Positions 1 to 9,278 of a stretch of DNA of 64,000 bases are shown here, one piece after another; position 1 is the first letter of the stretch; each line of letters opens with the position of its first letter. The stretch spans positions 35,541 to 99,540 of the forward strand of contig JAQWSC010000015.1 in assembly GCA_029243385.1 (NCBI GenBank), written 5' to 3'. Both the position numbers and the translations under genes were made by a program. The notes under the pieces were generated by a model. It did not search any database. It was not told where the DNA came from and saw nothing but the letters and a program-made list of their open reading frames with translations. The stretch is from Flavobacteriaceae bacterium (GTDB taxonomy: Bacteria; Bacteroidota; Bacteroidia; Flavobacteriales; Flavobacteriaceae).

Positions 1-279
1 ATCGCTGGGATCAAACGAAATGAGCGCAGCACAATGATAGACTTGGGTTACTTGATCAAATGCTTTTTCCAAGCAGTCCAAATCAGTTAAACTCCCTTCG
101 ATCCATTCAATTTTGTTGAACAACACCTCCACATAGTCGGTAAAATAACCAAACACTGTTTTGACGCGATCCAACCTACTGGTTGAACGATGCAATACGC
201 GCACCTTGTCTTCTTTTTGTAAAAGATCGAACAACAAATGCGATCCTACTAACCCTGTGCCACCTGTAACTAATATCAT
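1..279 (-). CDS. NAD-dependent epimerase/dehydratase family protein (N-terminal part)
   Basis: The first 93 codons of a minus-strand gene that runs off the left edge. The protein starts MILVTGGTGLVGSHLL, the GxxGxxG dinucleotide-binding motif of extended short-chain dehydrogenases, and later has a YHCAALISF stretch matching the strand that lines the cofactor pocket. Family members act on nucleotide sugars or on ketones and aldehydes; the substrate cannot be told because the catalytic YxxxK and C-terminal half are outside the window. The ATG at 277-279 is the natural start since the Rossmann strand follows at once. It is divergent from tyrS. Confidence 0.85.
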   Translation of the reverse strand, partial: MILVTGGTGLVGSHLLFDLLQKEDKVRVLHRSTSRLDRVKTVFGYFTDYVEVLFNKIEWIEGSLTDLDCLEKAFDQVTQVYHCAALISFDPSD

Positions 280-313
280 GTTGGTAAAAGTAGTATTTTT
301 TAAATTACCTTTT

Positions 314-340
314 TTGTTTTGAGTCAACCCTATATCTTTG
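314..340 (+). promoter_or_regulatory. Putative promoter of tyrS
   Basis: TATCTTTG at 333-340 matches the Bacteroidota -7 box TAnnTTTG, and a T-run ending in TTG at 314-316 can serve as the -33 box, although the 16-base spacing is short. Transcription would begin about 10 bases before the tyrS ATG, giving a very short leader. Confidence 0.45.
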
Positions 341-356
341 TAGAAACCAACAGCAA

Positions 357-1652
357 ATGAATCATAATTTTGTAGAAGAGCTAAGAAATAGAGGCATGTT
401 GCACGACATTATGCCTGAAACGGAAGCTGAATTAATGAAATCTTCCCACTCGGGATACATTGGATTTGATCCTACTGCCGATTCATTGCACATAGGAAGC
501 CTGGTGCAAATTATGATTTTAATGCATTTTCAACGTGCAGGTCATCAACCCATTGCCCTTGTAGGTGGTGCGACAGGAATGATTGGAGATCCTTCTGGAA
601 AATCGGCTGAAAGAAACTTACTCGACGAAGAAAGTCTTGCTAAAAATGCGCAAGGAATCGAAAGTCAATTGCGGCGATTTTTGGATTTTGATTCTCAAGA
701 AACCAATGCGGCCAAGTTGGTCAACAATTACGATTGGATGAAGAAATTTTCGCTAATCGAATTTGTGAGAGACATCGGAAAACATTTGACGGTAAATTAT
801 ATGATGTCTAAAGATTCTGTGAGAAAACGTTTGGGCAAAGAAGCCAAAGAAGGGATGTCTTTTACAGAATTTACTTACCAGCTCATTCAAGGATATGATT
901 TTTTGCATTTGTATCAACATCACAATTGTAAATTGCAAATGGGCGGTAGCGATCAATGGGGAAATATTACCACAGGAACCGAGCTGATTCGTCGAAAGGC
1001 GAGTGGAAAAGCCTATGCACTGACATGCCCTTTGATTACCAAAGCCGACGGCTCAAAATTTGGAAAAACAGAAAGTGGAAATATATGGCTCGATCGAAAC
1101 CGAACCTCTCCGTATAAATTTTATCAATATTGGCTCAACGCATCGGATGTGGACGCTGAAAATTACATCAAAATCTTTACATTTCTTTCGATGGAAGAAA
1201 TTGCGGCTTGTATTGCCACCCATAAAGAAGCACCTCATTTACGACACCTACAAAAAACAGTGGCCAATGAGGTAACTCAAATGGTTCACAGTGAAGAAGA
1301 TCTACAAAATGCCATCAAAGCCAGTCAAATTTTGTTCGGAAAATCCACCTCAGAAGATCTTAAAGTACTCGACGAACAAACCTTTTTAGATGTGTTTGAA
1401 GGGGTTCCTCAAAGCACGATTTCCAAAAAAATAATAGCCAATGGTTGCGATATTATTCAGGCATTAGCTTCTGAGTCAGGATTTTTATCCTCCAATGGAG
1501 AAGCTCGTAGGGCTTTGAAAGAAAACTCTATTTCTGTTAACAAAGAAAAAGTTAAAGACGATTACCAACTTTCATTATCAGATTTGATTTGTGAACGCTA
1601 TATTTTGTTACAAAGAGGTAAGAAAAACTACTTTTTATTGGTAGTTAGCTAA
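357..1652 (+). CDS. tyrS: Tyrosyl-tRNA synthetase
   Basis: Charges tRNA-Tyr with tyrosine in the cytoplasm. The 431-residue protein has the class I signatures in order: [16 protein letters not shown] with HIGS at residues 45-48, the tyrosine-pocket stretch YDFLHLY and MGGSDQWGN in the middle, and KFGKT at 234-238 as the KMSKS equivalent. The last 80 residues carry an S4-like RNA-binding domain. Length is typical for bacterial TyrRS. The ATG sits just after a promoter-like sequence. The 3' end overlaps the convergent LuxE-like gene by 4 bases. Confidence 0.97.
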   Translation: MNHNFVEELRNRGMLHDIMPETEAELMKSSHSGYIGFDPTADSLHIGSLVQIMILMHFQRAGHQPIALVGGATGMIGDPSGKSAERNLLDEESLAKNAQGIESQLRRFLDFDSQETNAAKLVNNYDWMKKFSLIEFVRDIGKHLTVNYMMSKDSVRKRLGKEAKEGMSFTEFTYQLIQGYDFLHLYQHHNCKLQMGGSDQWGNITTGTELIRRKASGKAYALTCPLITKADGSKFGKTESGNIWLDRNRTSPYKFYQYWLNASDVDAENYIKIFTFLSMEEIAACIATHKEAPHLRHLQKTVANEVTQMVHSEEDLQNAIKASQILFGKSTSEDLKVLDEQTFLDVFEGVPQSTISKKIIANGCDIIQALASESGFLSSNGEARRALKENSISVNKEKVKDDYQLSLSDLICERYILLQRGKKNYFLLVVS

Positions 1653-2611
1653 TTTACCATAAGATTGCACCCGCGAACATCTGAGTGGTCAAAACGACCG
1701 TTTACAGTAAAAACACCCGACTCAAAAACGGTTCCCAAATCCTGAGTGGCAAGAAATGCACACGAATTGTGATTGGCAAGATCGATGATATTCAAACCAC
1801 CCGATCCAATCTGATTGACTTCGAGAGGATTTTCGGTATTTCGAACCAGCACTTTCATCCATTTTGGGCATTCAAACAAACCTTCTCCTTGGGAGTAAGC
1901 TTGTGAAAAAAGCTCTGTCATTCCATATTCCGAATGAATGTGGTTTGTTCCAAACCCCTTTTTCAAACGACTGTGCAATTCAGATCGAATCAGTTCTTTT
2001 CTTCGCCCTTTCATTCCGCCCGTTTCCATCACGATGGTGTGCTGAAGGTTCATTTGAAAGCGTTCAACAAAATCCAACAAGGCAAAACTCACTCCAATCA
2101 ATAAGGTTTTTTGACCTCTTTGTTCCAAAGCGGTTAAAAGATCGAACAGTTCTTGTTGGTTGTCTAGATAAAATCCACTTTGGGAGTGCGAAGATTGCTG
2201 TATAAAATCATGTACCATATAAACCAGCGAAGAACCACTACGTTCAAGATACGAAGGCAACAACCCCAAAATCACATAATCGGATACAGCACCGTAATTG
2301 TTTTCAAAATTGGTTCGAAAACTACGTTCGTAATCCTCCAAATGAGAAACAAAATGTTGGCTGGGCTTTCCGCCCGTTCCACTGCTTGTAAAAACAGTTG
2401 AAATTTCTGGATTTCCTGTCAAAACCCGATGCGATTTAAAAAATTGAATCGGCAAAAAGGGAATTTGTGTTACGCAACTCACATCACTAGGATGTACATA
2501 CAACAAATCACAGAACGAACGATAAATAGGGTTGTTTTCAAATTGATGACCAAAAACCTTTAACGCTTCGGTATTAAAATCAGTATCAGTTTGAATAGTT
2601 GTTGGATGCAT
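1649..2611 (-). CDS. LuxE-like acyl-protein synthetase / adenylate-forming enzyme
   Basis: A 320-residue protein with [13 protein letters not shown] around residue 75, the phosphate-binding loop of adenylate-forming enzymes, and [13 protein letters not shown] near residue 230, corresponding to their second core motif. This arrangement fits the LuxE/PaaK-like acyl-protein synthetase family, which activates a carboxylic acid as an acyl-AMP. LuxE proper feeds fatty acids to the lux reductase, but no lux genes are nearby. In Bacteroidota such stand-alone copies often lie near sugar or surface-polymer genes. The acyl substrate is unknown. No signal peptide, so probably cytosolic. Confidence 0.75.
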   Translation of the reverse strand: MHPTTIQTDTDFNTEALKVFGHQFENNPIYRSFCDLLYVHPSDVSCVTQIPFLPIQFFKSHRVLTGNPEISTVFTSSGTGGKPSQHFVSHLEDYERSFRTNFENNYGAVSDYVILGLLPSYLERSGSSLVYMVHDFIQQSSHSQSGFYLDNQQELFDLLTALEQRGQKTLLIGVSFALLDFVERFQMNLQHTIVMETGGMKGRRKELIRSELHSRLKKGFGTNHIHSEYGMTELFSQAYSQGEGLFECPKWMKVLVRNTENPLEVNQIGSGGLNIIDLANHNSCAFLATQDLGTVFESGVFTVNGRFDHSDVRGCNLMVN

Positions 2612-2734
2612 ATATTTTGTTAAAGGACAAAAATAATGAAAATAATGACCTTAGTTCCAATATTAAATCATTGTTAAGAAAACACAAAGCTTCTTTTTTT
2701 TAGTTATTTTTGAAAAGTTTGAACACCAAAATTT

Positions 2735-3418
2735 ATGGACAACCACCAATTTAAAATTCTTCTTGTAGATGACGAACCGGACATTTTGGAGATTTTAGGA
2801 TACAACCTTTCAGCACAAGGCTACGAAATACATTCGGCTACCAACGGAATTCAGGCACTAAAAAAAGCCAACAAAGTACTTCCAGATTTAATAGTTTTGG
2901 ACGTAATGATGCCCGAGATGGACGGTATAGAAGCCTGCGAAAAGATTCGCCAAATTGACGCTCTAAAAGACGTTTTGGTGGTGTTTTTGTCGGCACGAGG
3001 TGAAGAGTATTCGCAGGTTGCTGGACTGGAAGCGGGTGCCGATGACTATATCACAAAACCAATTAAGCCCAAATTATTGGTAAGCAAAGTCAAATCATTG
3101 CTTCGAAGAAAAAAAGAATCTACAGAAACCGCCCAAGTGATTGAATTCGGTACGATTGTAATCAACAGAGAAGCTTATAAAGTCGAAAAAGATGGCAAAG
3201 ACATCAACCTTCCGCGCAAAGAATTCGAATTGCTTGCCTTACTAGCTTCCAAGCCTGGAAAAGTGTTTTTAAGAGAAGAAATCTTAAACAATGTTTGGGG
3301 TGTAGATGTGATTGTGGGAGGAAGAACTATTGATGTTCACATTCGAAAACTCCGAGAAAAAATCGGAGATCAGCATTTCAAGACAGTAAAAGGGGTAGGC
3401 TACAAATTTGTATCTTAG
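2735..3418 (+). CDS. OmpR/PhoB-family response regulator
   Basis: A 227-residue DNA-binding response regulator. The receiver domain (about 6-120) has the acidic pair D12/D13, the phosphoacceptor D56 in LIVLDVMMPEMDG, and the conserved K in the DDYITKPIKP segment. The C-terminal winged helix (about 130-227) contains RTIDVHIRKLREKIG, the recognition-helix region of the PhoB group. The histidine kinase gene follows after 5 bases, so they form one operon. A TATTTTTG box at 2705-2712 fits the -7 consensus. The stimulus cannot be deduced; phosphate sensing is one possibility by resemblance to PhoB. Confidence 0.92.
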   Translation: MDNHQFKILLVDDEPDILEILGYNLSAQGYEIHSATNGIQALKKANKVLPDLIVLDVMMPEMDGIEACEKIRQIDALKDVLVVFLSARGEEYSQVAGLEAGADDYITKPIKPKLLVSKVKSLLRRKKESTETAQVIEFGTIVINREAYKVEKDGKDINLPRKEFELLALLASKPGKVFLREEILNNVWGVDVIVGGRTIDVHIRKLREKIGDQHFKTVKGVGYKFVS

Positions 3419-3423
3419 CCTCC

Positions 3424-4491
3424 ATGTCAAACGCACCTAAAAAATCAATTTCGATTGCTATTTTGTTGTCATTAACCCTAGCGGTTGTGTCAACCCTTTT
3501 ATTGTTGGTAACTGTTTGGTGGTGGCTCGATTATCAAACGTTTGAAACACTTCCTGTTCGCTATGTTTGTGTCTTTTTCGTATCCATTTTTGGAATAGGA
3601 TACGTATTGATTTATTATTGGGTAAAAAGATACACCTATCGCAGAGTCAAAAAAATCTACGACGATCTTTCGAGTTTGGAAGCTTCTTCCATCCAAGAAA
3701 GTATGATTACCACTGACATGGAAACTTTAACTCAAAAAGTTCAAAAATACGCCACAGACAAGCGCTTGGAAATAGAAACATTAAAGGGACAAGAGGCTTT
3801 TCGAAAAGAGTTTTTAGGAAATGTCGCTCATGAAATCAAAACGCCTTTGTTTACCATTCAAGGCTATATTCTTACACTGCTTGACGGTGCTTTGGAAGAC
3901 AAAGCTGTTCGAAAAAAATACCTGCAACGCGCCAGCAAAGGTGTAGATCGACTGCTTTATGTTGTCAAGGATTTGGATATGATTACAAAGCTCGAAACGG
4001 GCGGTGGTAAGCTTGAATTGGAAAAATTTGACTTGGTTGATTTGATCCAAAACGTATTTGAGTTTATGGAACTGCGCGCTTCCAAACTCAAAATAACCCT
4101 TGAATTTGATGTAGATTATAACCATCCCATCTATGTTTTTGCCGATCGTGATAAAATTCAACAAGTATTGAGCAATTTGATTGAAAATTCATTGAAATAC
4201 GGAAAACAAAACGGAACAACGGAGATAAGCATTCAAGATTTGGTGGAAAACAAATTGCTAGTACGCATTACCGACAACGGAGAAGGTGTTCCCTCGGAAC
4301 AAATTCCGCGCTTGTTTGAACGGTTTTACCGAGTTGACAAAAGTGGCAGTCGGGAAGAGGGCGGCTCTGGACTGGGCTTGTCCATAGTTAAGCACATTAT
4401 TGAGGCTCATCAAGAAAAAATATTCGTAGAAAGTGATTTTGGAGTTGGGTCAGAATTTTCATTTACCCTAGAAAAATCCACTGACTCATAA
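3424..4491 (+). CDS. PhoR-type sensor histidine kinase
   Basis: A 355-residue inner-membrane kinase, partner of the preceding response regulator. Two hydrophobic segments (about 11-34 and 46-66) flank a very short external loop, so sensing is likely intramembrane or through partners. The dimerisation domain has the phosphorylated H136 in AHEIKTP. The ATPase domain shows the N box NLIENSLKYG, DNGEGVP and GGSGLGLSIVKH. No PAS domain is evident between membrane and H-box, unlike E. coli PhoR. Confidence 0.92.
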   Translation: MSNAPKKSISIAILLSLTLAVVSTLLLLVTVWWWLDYQTFETLPVRYVCVFFVSIFGIGYVLIYYWVKRYTYRRVKKIYDDLSSLEASSIQESMITTDMETLTQKVQKYATDKRLEIETLKGQEAFRKEFLGNVAHEIKTPLFTIQGYILTLLDGALEDKAVRKKYLQRASKGVDRLLYVVKDLDMITKLETGGGKLELEKFDLVDLIQNVFEFMELRASKLKITLEFDVDYNHPIYVFADRDKIQQVLSNLIENSLKYGKQNGTTEISIQDLVENKLLVRITDNGEGVPSEQIPRLFERFYRVDKSGSREEGGSGLGLSIVKHIIEAHQEKIFVESDFGVGSEFSFTLEKSTDS

Positions 4492-4543
4492 TTCGTCCAA
4501 TCGATAAAGTTTTCTGTAATTTAGCAAGCTAAACAACACTGTT

Positions 4544-5218
4544 TTGGGAAGTAAAAACAAATTAAAACGTTTTAAGGAAAACGAGACTTTTTCCAACGTC
4601 ATTCAACCGCCACGTGCGTTGTTGGAAGCCGAAAATTTTGAATGGAAAGGAAAGTGGAAAAAAGAATATTTTAAAAACGAAAACCCCATTGTTTTGGAGT
4701 TGGGATGTGGTAAAGGCGAATATTCTTTGGGATTGGCGCAAAAGTATCCTGACAAAAACTTTATTGGAATTGATATCAAGGGGGCTCGTTTTTGGAGAGG
4801 AGCAAAAACCGCTCTGGAAGAAAAAATCCCCAACGTAGCCTTTGTTAGAACACAAATAGAATTGATAGAATCTCTTTTTGAAGTCAACGAAGTTGATGAA
4901 ATCTGGATTACCTTTCCCGACCCACAAATCAAATTCAAACGCACCAAACACAGACTGACCAATCCTTCTTTTTTAAAAAAATACCAAACCGTTCTCTCTC
5001 CCTCCGGTTGTATTCATCTCAAAACCGATAGCGAGTTTTTACACGGCTATACGTTAGGCCTTTTGCAAGGAATGGGAATTGAGCCTCAAAAAGCGCATCA
5101 CGATGTATATCGCGATGTTCATGCTCCCGAAGAGGTCGTTTCTATCCAAACATTTTATGAGCAACAATATTTAGCCCAACAAAAACCCATTACCTATATT
5201 CGTTTTCAATTCCCCTAA
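4544..5218 (+). CDS. trmB: tRNA (guanine-N7-)-methyltransferase
   Basis: Makes m7G46 in tRNA variable loops using S-adenosylmethionine. The 224-residue protein has the SAM loop LELGCGKGEYSLGLA near residue 50 and the signature WITFPDPQIKFKRTKHRLTN typical of TrmB. The start is a TTG codon: MGSKNKLKRF is the characteristic Bacteroidota N-terminus and no earlier in-frame ATG gives it. It lies 52 bases after the kinase gene and 2 bases before the alkyltransferase-like gene. Confidence 0.95.
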   Translation: MGSKNKLKRFKENETFSNVIQPPRALLEAENFEWKGKWKKEYFKNENPIVLELGCGKGEYSLGLAQKYPDKNFIGIDIKGARFWRGAKTALEEKIPNVAFVRTQIELIESLFEVNEVDEIWITFPDPQIKFKRTKHRLTNPSFLKKYQTVLSPSGCIHLKTDSEFLHGYTLGLLQGMGIEPQKAHHDVYRDVHAPEEVVSIQTFYEQQYLAQQKPITYIRFQFP

Positions 5219-5220
5219 CA

Positions 5221-5553
5221 ATGAAACCTACTCATGACAACTTTTTTCAACGTGTATATCAAGTCGTTCAACAAATCCCAGAAGGACGCATAACTTCTTA
5301 CGGAGCCATTGCCCGTTATTTGGGCAGTGCCAAAAGCGCACGAATGGTTGGCTGGGCAATGAATGCTTCTCACAGCATGGACAATATTCCTGCACATCGC
5401 GTAGTCAACCGATTGGGAATGCTTACCGGCAAACATCATTTTCCAGGGATGAACCTTATGGAGCAACTGCTTGAGAATGAGGGAATCCGTGTAAAAAACC
5501 TGCAAATCATTGATTTTGAAAAACACTTTTGGGATCCGAATCAAGAACTTTAG
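5221..5553 (+). CDS. Alkyltransferase-like protein (MGMT fold, no active cysteine)
   Basis: A 110-residue protein with the O6-methylguanine-DNA methyltransferase DNA-binding fold: the GRITSYGAIARYLG segment, the arginine-finger region SARMVGWAMNAS and the active-site loop. In MGMT enzymes this loop reads PCHRV; here it is PAHRVV with A58 in place of the acceptor cysteine. This is the hallmark of alkyltransferase-like (ATL) proteins, which bind bulky O6-alkylguanine and hand it to nucleotide excision repair instead of reversing it. It is tightly linked to trmB. Confidence 0.9.
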   Translation: MKPTHDNFFQRVYQVVQQIPEGRITSYGAIARYLGSAKSARMVGWAMNASHSMDNIPAHRVVNRLGMLTGKHHFPGMNLMEQLLENEGIRVKNLQIIDFEKHFWDPNQEL

Positions 5554-5616
5554 TTTTCAAAGGATTCCCCGTATATTTGCCATTTAGAATTAATTTAAAT
5601 TAAAATAAAAAGCTTC

Positions 5617-6747
5617 ATGAAGTTGCGCAAAGAAGATATTCAGAATGCTCTTAAAAAAATAACCGTTCCTGGTGAGGGTCAAAACATGATTGATAGCAAG
5701 GCGGTAACCAATATCGTTACTTTTGGCGATGAGGTTGTTATTGACATAACCATTAACAATCCGAGTTTGCAAGCGCGAAAAAAAGCGGAAGTCGAAATTC
5801 TAAAAATCATACACCAAGAAGTGTATGAAAAAGCAAAAATTAAAATCAATGTTACCGTTAATACTCCAGAAAAAAAACCTGTAATTAAGGGCAAGCCCAT
5901 TCCAGGAATACAACACATTGTGGCCGTTGCCTCCGGAAAAGGAGGCGTCGGAAAATCGACGGTAACCTCCAATTTTGCAGCTACATTGGCCAAAATGGGA
6001 TTCAAAGTAGGCGTTTTGGATGCTGATATTTACGGACCGTCTATTCCTATCATGTTTGACGTTGCTAACGAGCGCCCTTTGGCCGTTACGGTGGATGGAA
6101 AATCGAAAATGAAACCTGTCGAAAATCATGGAGTAAAAGTATTGTCTATTGGATTTTTTACCCAACCCAATCAGGCGGTTATATGGCGTGGACCCATGGC
6201 AGCCAAAGCACTCAATCAAATGATTTTTGATGCCGATTGGGGAACCCTTGATTTTTTATTAATTGATCTTCCTCCAGGAACCGGAGACATTCATCTAAGT
6301 ATTATGCAATCGCTCCCCATTACTGGAGCTGTGGTGGTAAGTACTCCGCAGCCGATTGCTTTGGCAGATGCCCAAAAAGGAGTAGCCATGTTCCAGCAAG
6401 AAAGCATCAATGTACCCGTTTTGGGAGTCGTCGAGAATATGGCATATTTTACACCCAAAGAATTGCCCGACAACAAGTATTATATTTTTGGAAAAGAAGG
6501 CGCTAAAAATTTGGCTACGGATCTTTCCATTCCATTTTTGGGAGAAGTTCCTTTGGTGCAAAGTCTCCGAGAAGCGGCAGATTTGGGTCGTCCTGCATCG
6601 CTACAAGATAGCACACCCATTGCCAACGCTTTCGAAAAACTAACACAAAATATGGTTTCGGAAGTGGTCATGAGAAACGAAGACTTACCGCCCACCGAGG
6701 CTATTAAAATAACGACTATGGCAGGCTGTTCTGCTGTTAAAAAATAA
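5617..6747 (+). CDS. Mrp/NBP35-family iron-sulfur cluster carrier ATPase
   Basis: A 376-residue P-loop ATPase that loads Fe-S clusters onto client proteins. Residues 1-80 form a MIP18/DUF59 domain. The deviant Walker A motif GKGGVGKST spans 107-115. LDADIYGPS and LIDLPPGTGDIHLS follow as switch I and Walker B. The C-terminus has one cysteine in TMAGCSAVKK. The next two genes, a NifU-type scaffold and a ferredoxin reductase-like flavoprotein, are 4 bases away and overlapping respectively, giving an Fe-S assembly operon. Confidence 0.93.
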   Translation: MKLRKEDIQNALKKITVPGEGQNMIDSKAVTNIVTFGDEVVIDITINNPSLQARKKAEVEILKIIHQEVYEKAKIKINVTVNTPEKKPVIKGKPIPGIQHIVAVASGKGGVGKSTVTSNFAATLAKMGFKVGVLDADIYGPSIPIMFDVANERPLAVTVDGKSKMKPVENHGVKVLSIGFFTQPNQAVIWRGPMAAKALNQMIFDADWGTLDFLLIDLPPGTGDIHLSIMQSLPITGAVVVSTPQPIALADAQKGVAMFQQESINVPVLGVVENMAYFTPKELPDNKYYIFGKEGAKNLATDLSIPFLGEVPLVQSLREAADLGRPASLQDSTPIANAFEKLTQNMVSEVVMRNEDLPPTEAIKITTMAGCSAVKK

Positions 6748-6751
6748 TCGT

Positions 6752-6991
6752 ATGGAAGCTATTGAATTGCAACAAAATGTAGAAAAAGCATTGGCAGAAA
6801 TCCGTCCTTTTTTAGAGTCCGATGGCGGCGATATTTCGTTGATTGCTATTGAAAACAACATCGTAAAAGTACAGCTTCACGGGGCTTGTGTAGGGTGTTC
6901 GGTCAATCAAATGACCCTAAAGTCGGGAGTAGAAATGACGATTAAAAAATACGCACCTCAAATTACGGAAGTAATCAATATAGATGCATGA
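6752..6991 (+). CDS. NifU C-terminal-domain iron-sulfur scaffold
   Basis: A 79-residue Nfu-type protein that binds a transient [4Fe-4S] cluster at a dimer interface. The cluster ligands are C46 and C49 in GACVGCS; the preceding FLESDGGDISL is the standard family start. It overlaps the downstream flavoprotein gene by 4 bases (ATGA junction), which implies translational coupling. Confidence 0.93.
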   Translation: MEAIELQQNVEKALAEIRPFLESDGGDISLIAIENNIVKVQLHGACVGCSVNQMTLKSGVEMTIKKYAPQITEVINIDA

Positions 6992-8040
6992 TACACACAG
7001 ATATTCTAATTATTGGAGCGGGTCCTACGGGGCTTTTTACGGTATTCGAAGCAGGGCTTTTAAAACTCAAATGCCATTTGATTGATGCTTTGCCACAACC
7101 CGGCGGGCAATGTTCTGAGATTTATCCCAAAAAACCCATTTACGATATCCCGGCATATCCCGAAATTTTGGCAGGTGATTTGACACAAAAATTAATGGAT
7201 CAAATTGCACCCTTTCAACCTGGATTTACATTGGGAGAACGTGCTGATACTCTCGAAAAAAAAGACGACGGAACGTTTGTAGTTACTACCAATAAAGGCA
7301 CTCAACACAAGGCTCCAATTGTTGCCATAGCAGGTGGATTGGGAAGTTTTGAGCCGCGAAAACCGATGCTTGACAACCTTTCGTTTTACGAAGACAAAGG
7401 CGTGCAATACATCATCAAAGATCCTGAGGTGTATCGAGGTCGGCGAGTAGCAATAGCAGGAGGTGGCGATTCGGCTTTAGATTGGGCTATATTTTTGGCC
7501 GATGTAGCTAGCGAAGTGACATTGATTCATCGAAGAAAAGAATTCCGAGGGGCTTTGGATTCGGTCGAAAAAGTACAAGATCTTTCAAACGCTAATAAAA
7601 TCAATTTGATTACTCCAGCGGAGGTAGTTGCTTTGGAAGGAACGGATAGCTTGGAAGCTATTTCCCTTCAAAAAGAAAACGAGTCCTTTCGCCTAGAAGT
7701 GGATGATTTTATTCCACTCTTTGGCTTGAGTCCCAAATTAGGACCGATTGCCTACTGGGGATTGGAAATCGAAAAAAATGCCATCAAAGTGGATAATAGC
7801 TTGGATTACCAAACCAATATTCCAGGGGTTTATGCAATCGGAGATGTGAATACCTATCCGGGCAAACTCAAACTTATTTTGTGTGGATTTCACGAGGCAA
7901 CTTTGATGTGTCAAAGTGCCTATCAACGTATTTTTCCCGACAAGAAAAATGTGTTAAAATATACAACGGTTTCAGGGATCAGCGGTTTTGACGGCTCGCG
8001 AAAAGAAGCCGAAAAGGCAGTTATTAAGAGCATTCAATAA
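6988..8040 (+). CDS. Thioredoxin-reductase-like ferredoxin-NADP+ reductase
   Basis: A 350-residue FAD/NAD(P)H oxidoreductase. The FAD-binding GAGPTGLFT is at the N-terminus, the second Rossmann motif AGGGDSALDWA lies near residue 160, and GDVNTYPGKLKLI near 290 is the C-terminal FAD loop. The CxxC redox pair of thioredoxin reductase is missing, which fits the YumC-type ferredoxin/flavodoxin reductases. Placed after mrp and nfu, it plausibly supplies electrons for Fe-S biogenesis. Transcription ends at a strong hairpin right after the stop. Confidence 0.88.
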   Translation: MIHTDILIIGAGPTGLFTVFEAGLLKLKCHLIDALPQPGGQCSEIYPKKPIYDIPAYPEILAGDLTQKLMDQIAPFQPGFTLGERADTLEKKDDGTFVVTTNKGTQHKAPIVAIAGGLGSFEPRKPMLDNLSFYEDKGVQYIIKDPEVYRGRRVAIAGGGDSALDWAIFLADVASEVTLIHRRKEFRGALDSVEKVQDLSNANKINLITPAEVVALEGTDSLEAISLQKENESFRLEVDDFIPLFGLSPKLGPIAYWGLEIEKNAIKVDNSLDYQTNIPGVYAIGDVNTYPGKLKLILCGFHEATLMCQSAYQRIFPDKKNVLKYTTVSGISGFDGSRKEAEKAVIKSIQ

Positions 8041-8068
8041 AAAAAGAGGCGCGAAGCCTCTTTTTTTG
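8041..8068. terminator. Bidirectional rho-independent terminator
   Basis: GAGGC and GCCTC arms with an A-run on the left and a T-run on the right form a hairpin that works in both directions. It separates the convergent reductase gene and the minus-strand membrane protein gene. Confidence 0.9.
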
Positions 8069-8085
8069 ATTCATTGATTTTGTAT

Positions 8086-8511
8086 TTAGGAAGTCTTGCG
8101 ATAAATAAGCGAAACGATCCCTCCTGTAATTCCATACCATACAATCCACCAAACACCATCGACGATGTGTCCAGTAAGACTCATCATATCGCTAGTAGCA
8201 TACATGATAAGCCCAACAGCCAAGCCGCCCAGTACTCCAAGCCAAGCGCCAAATTCAAACCCTTGACTAAAACTATGAGCCCCGCGCGCCCATTTGGAAT
8301 AGAGCGTTGAAAATGCATAGGCTAGAATCAGGCATCCTACAGCTAGGATGATTAGATCCATTTGGTCATCGGGACGCATAACGTTTTCACCTGCCAATGT
8401 TCTGTGATTTTCGAAGAAACCTTTAGCGATAAACGTGTAAAAAAGCCAGGGGCCAAAAAAAATGAAGATAAAGCCGCCCAGCGTTGATAAAATTCTTGAT
8501 TTTGAAAGCAT
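8086..8511 (-). CDS. Conserved membrane protein of unknown function
   Basis: A 141-residue protein with about four hydrophobic segments (near 7-30, 50-70, 85-105 and 112-135) and short loops. The last two helices are glycine-rich (GAWLGVLGGLAVGLIMY and GITGGIVSLIYRK). I do not recognise a catalytic motif or a named family. It is followed by a bidirectional terminator and sits downstream of the tspO-like gene on the same strand. Confidence 0.7.
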   Translation of the reverse strand: MLSKSRILSTLGGFIFIFFGPWLFYTFIAKGFFENHRTLAGENVMRPDDQMDLIILAVGCLILAYAFSTLYSKWARGAHSFSQGFEFGAWLGVLGGLAVGLIMYATSDMMSLTGHIVDGVWWIVWYGITGGIVSLIYRKTS

Positions 8512-8609
8512 AATAAATTGTTTTTTAGGTTAATACGTTTTCAATGTACCTAAAAAAGAATGCATTTTCAAAAAAATTCGTTGAAGCCCTAAAATTTTTC
8601 GATGAATGT

Positions 8610-9083
8610 CTAATTCAATATCCAAATACTGAAATTCAGGTAAGTAGCAAAACTTACCCAAGCCAAGTAAGGATACAACAGATAGGCGGCTTGTTTGGAA
8701 ACCACTCGAAACCATTTGATGGTTCGTAAAATAAGAATCCAAAGCGCTATAATGACCAAAAGTCCAAACAATGGATTTTGGAACCCAAAAAACACAATAG
8801 ACCACAAACCGTTTAGAATCAATTGGAATCCAAAATGATACAAGGCAGTTTTGACCCATTTGTGATGAAAACCCCTTGACCAAACGATCCCAGCCGACAA
8901 GCCCATCAGCAGGTAGAGTACCGTCCAGACCGGTCCAAAAATCCAGTTGGGCGGGTTCAAAAAAGGCTTTGTTAAATCCCCGTACCAATCCCCCACAGCG
9001 CTTTGTGTGGCAAAGCCTGACAAGAAGCCCACTAAAAGACAGATGCCGATGGAAAGCGCTATTTTAGAATACGATTTTTTCAT
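8610..9083 (-). CDS. tspO: TspO/MBR family protein
   Basis: A 157-residue, five-helix membrane protein of the translocator/peripheral benzodiazepine receptor family, which binds porphyrins and cholesterol-like ligands. The family signatures are clear: WYGDLTKPFLNPPNWIFGPVWTVLYLLMG in loop 1 and helix 2 (cited here by its 64% hydrophobic core), and FGFQLILNGLWS in helix 3. Length is typical. Stress- or light-linked tetrapyrrole handling is the usual proposal for bacterial members. Confidence 0.92.
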   Translation of the reverse strand: MKKSYSKIALSIGICLLVGFLSGFATQSAVGDWYGDLTKPFLNPPNWIFGPVWTVLYLLMGLSAGIVWSRGFHHKWVKTALYHFGFQLILNGLWSIVFFGFQNPLFGLLVIIALWILILRTIKWFRVVSKQAAYLLYPYLAWVSFATYLNFSIWILN

Positions 9084-9256
9084 CAGTTACGATTAATTTT
9101 TTTTCATTGTTAAAAAGGAACATTCTTGATCATTATATCTGTATGAAATTGCAGAGTACTGATGGATGCTCCTTAAAAAGCAATGCTTCGTGTAAATGTA
9201 ATCAATAATTTTTTCAATGCATTGCTTTTCATTAAGATTACTTTCCCACGAAGCCG

Positions 9257-9264
9257 TATCTTTG
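9257..9264 (+). promoter_or_regulatory. Putative -7 box of the mevalonate operon
   Basis: TATCTTTG followed by CA is a strong TAnnTTTG match 15 bases before the mvaD ATG. I see no good TTG at the -33 position. Confidence 0.5.
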
Positions 9265-9278
9265 CACTTTACAAACGT

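Noticed and set aside
5221..5553. Active O6-methylguanine-DNA methyltransferase
   Set aside because: The acceptor cysteine is alanine (A58), so it is an alkyltransferase-like protein.
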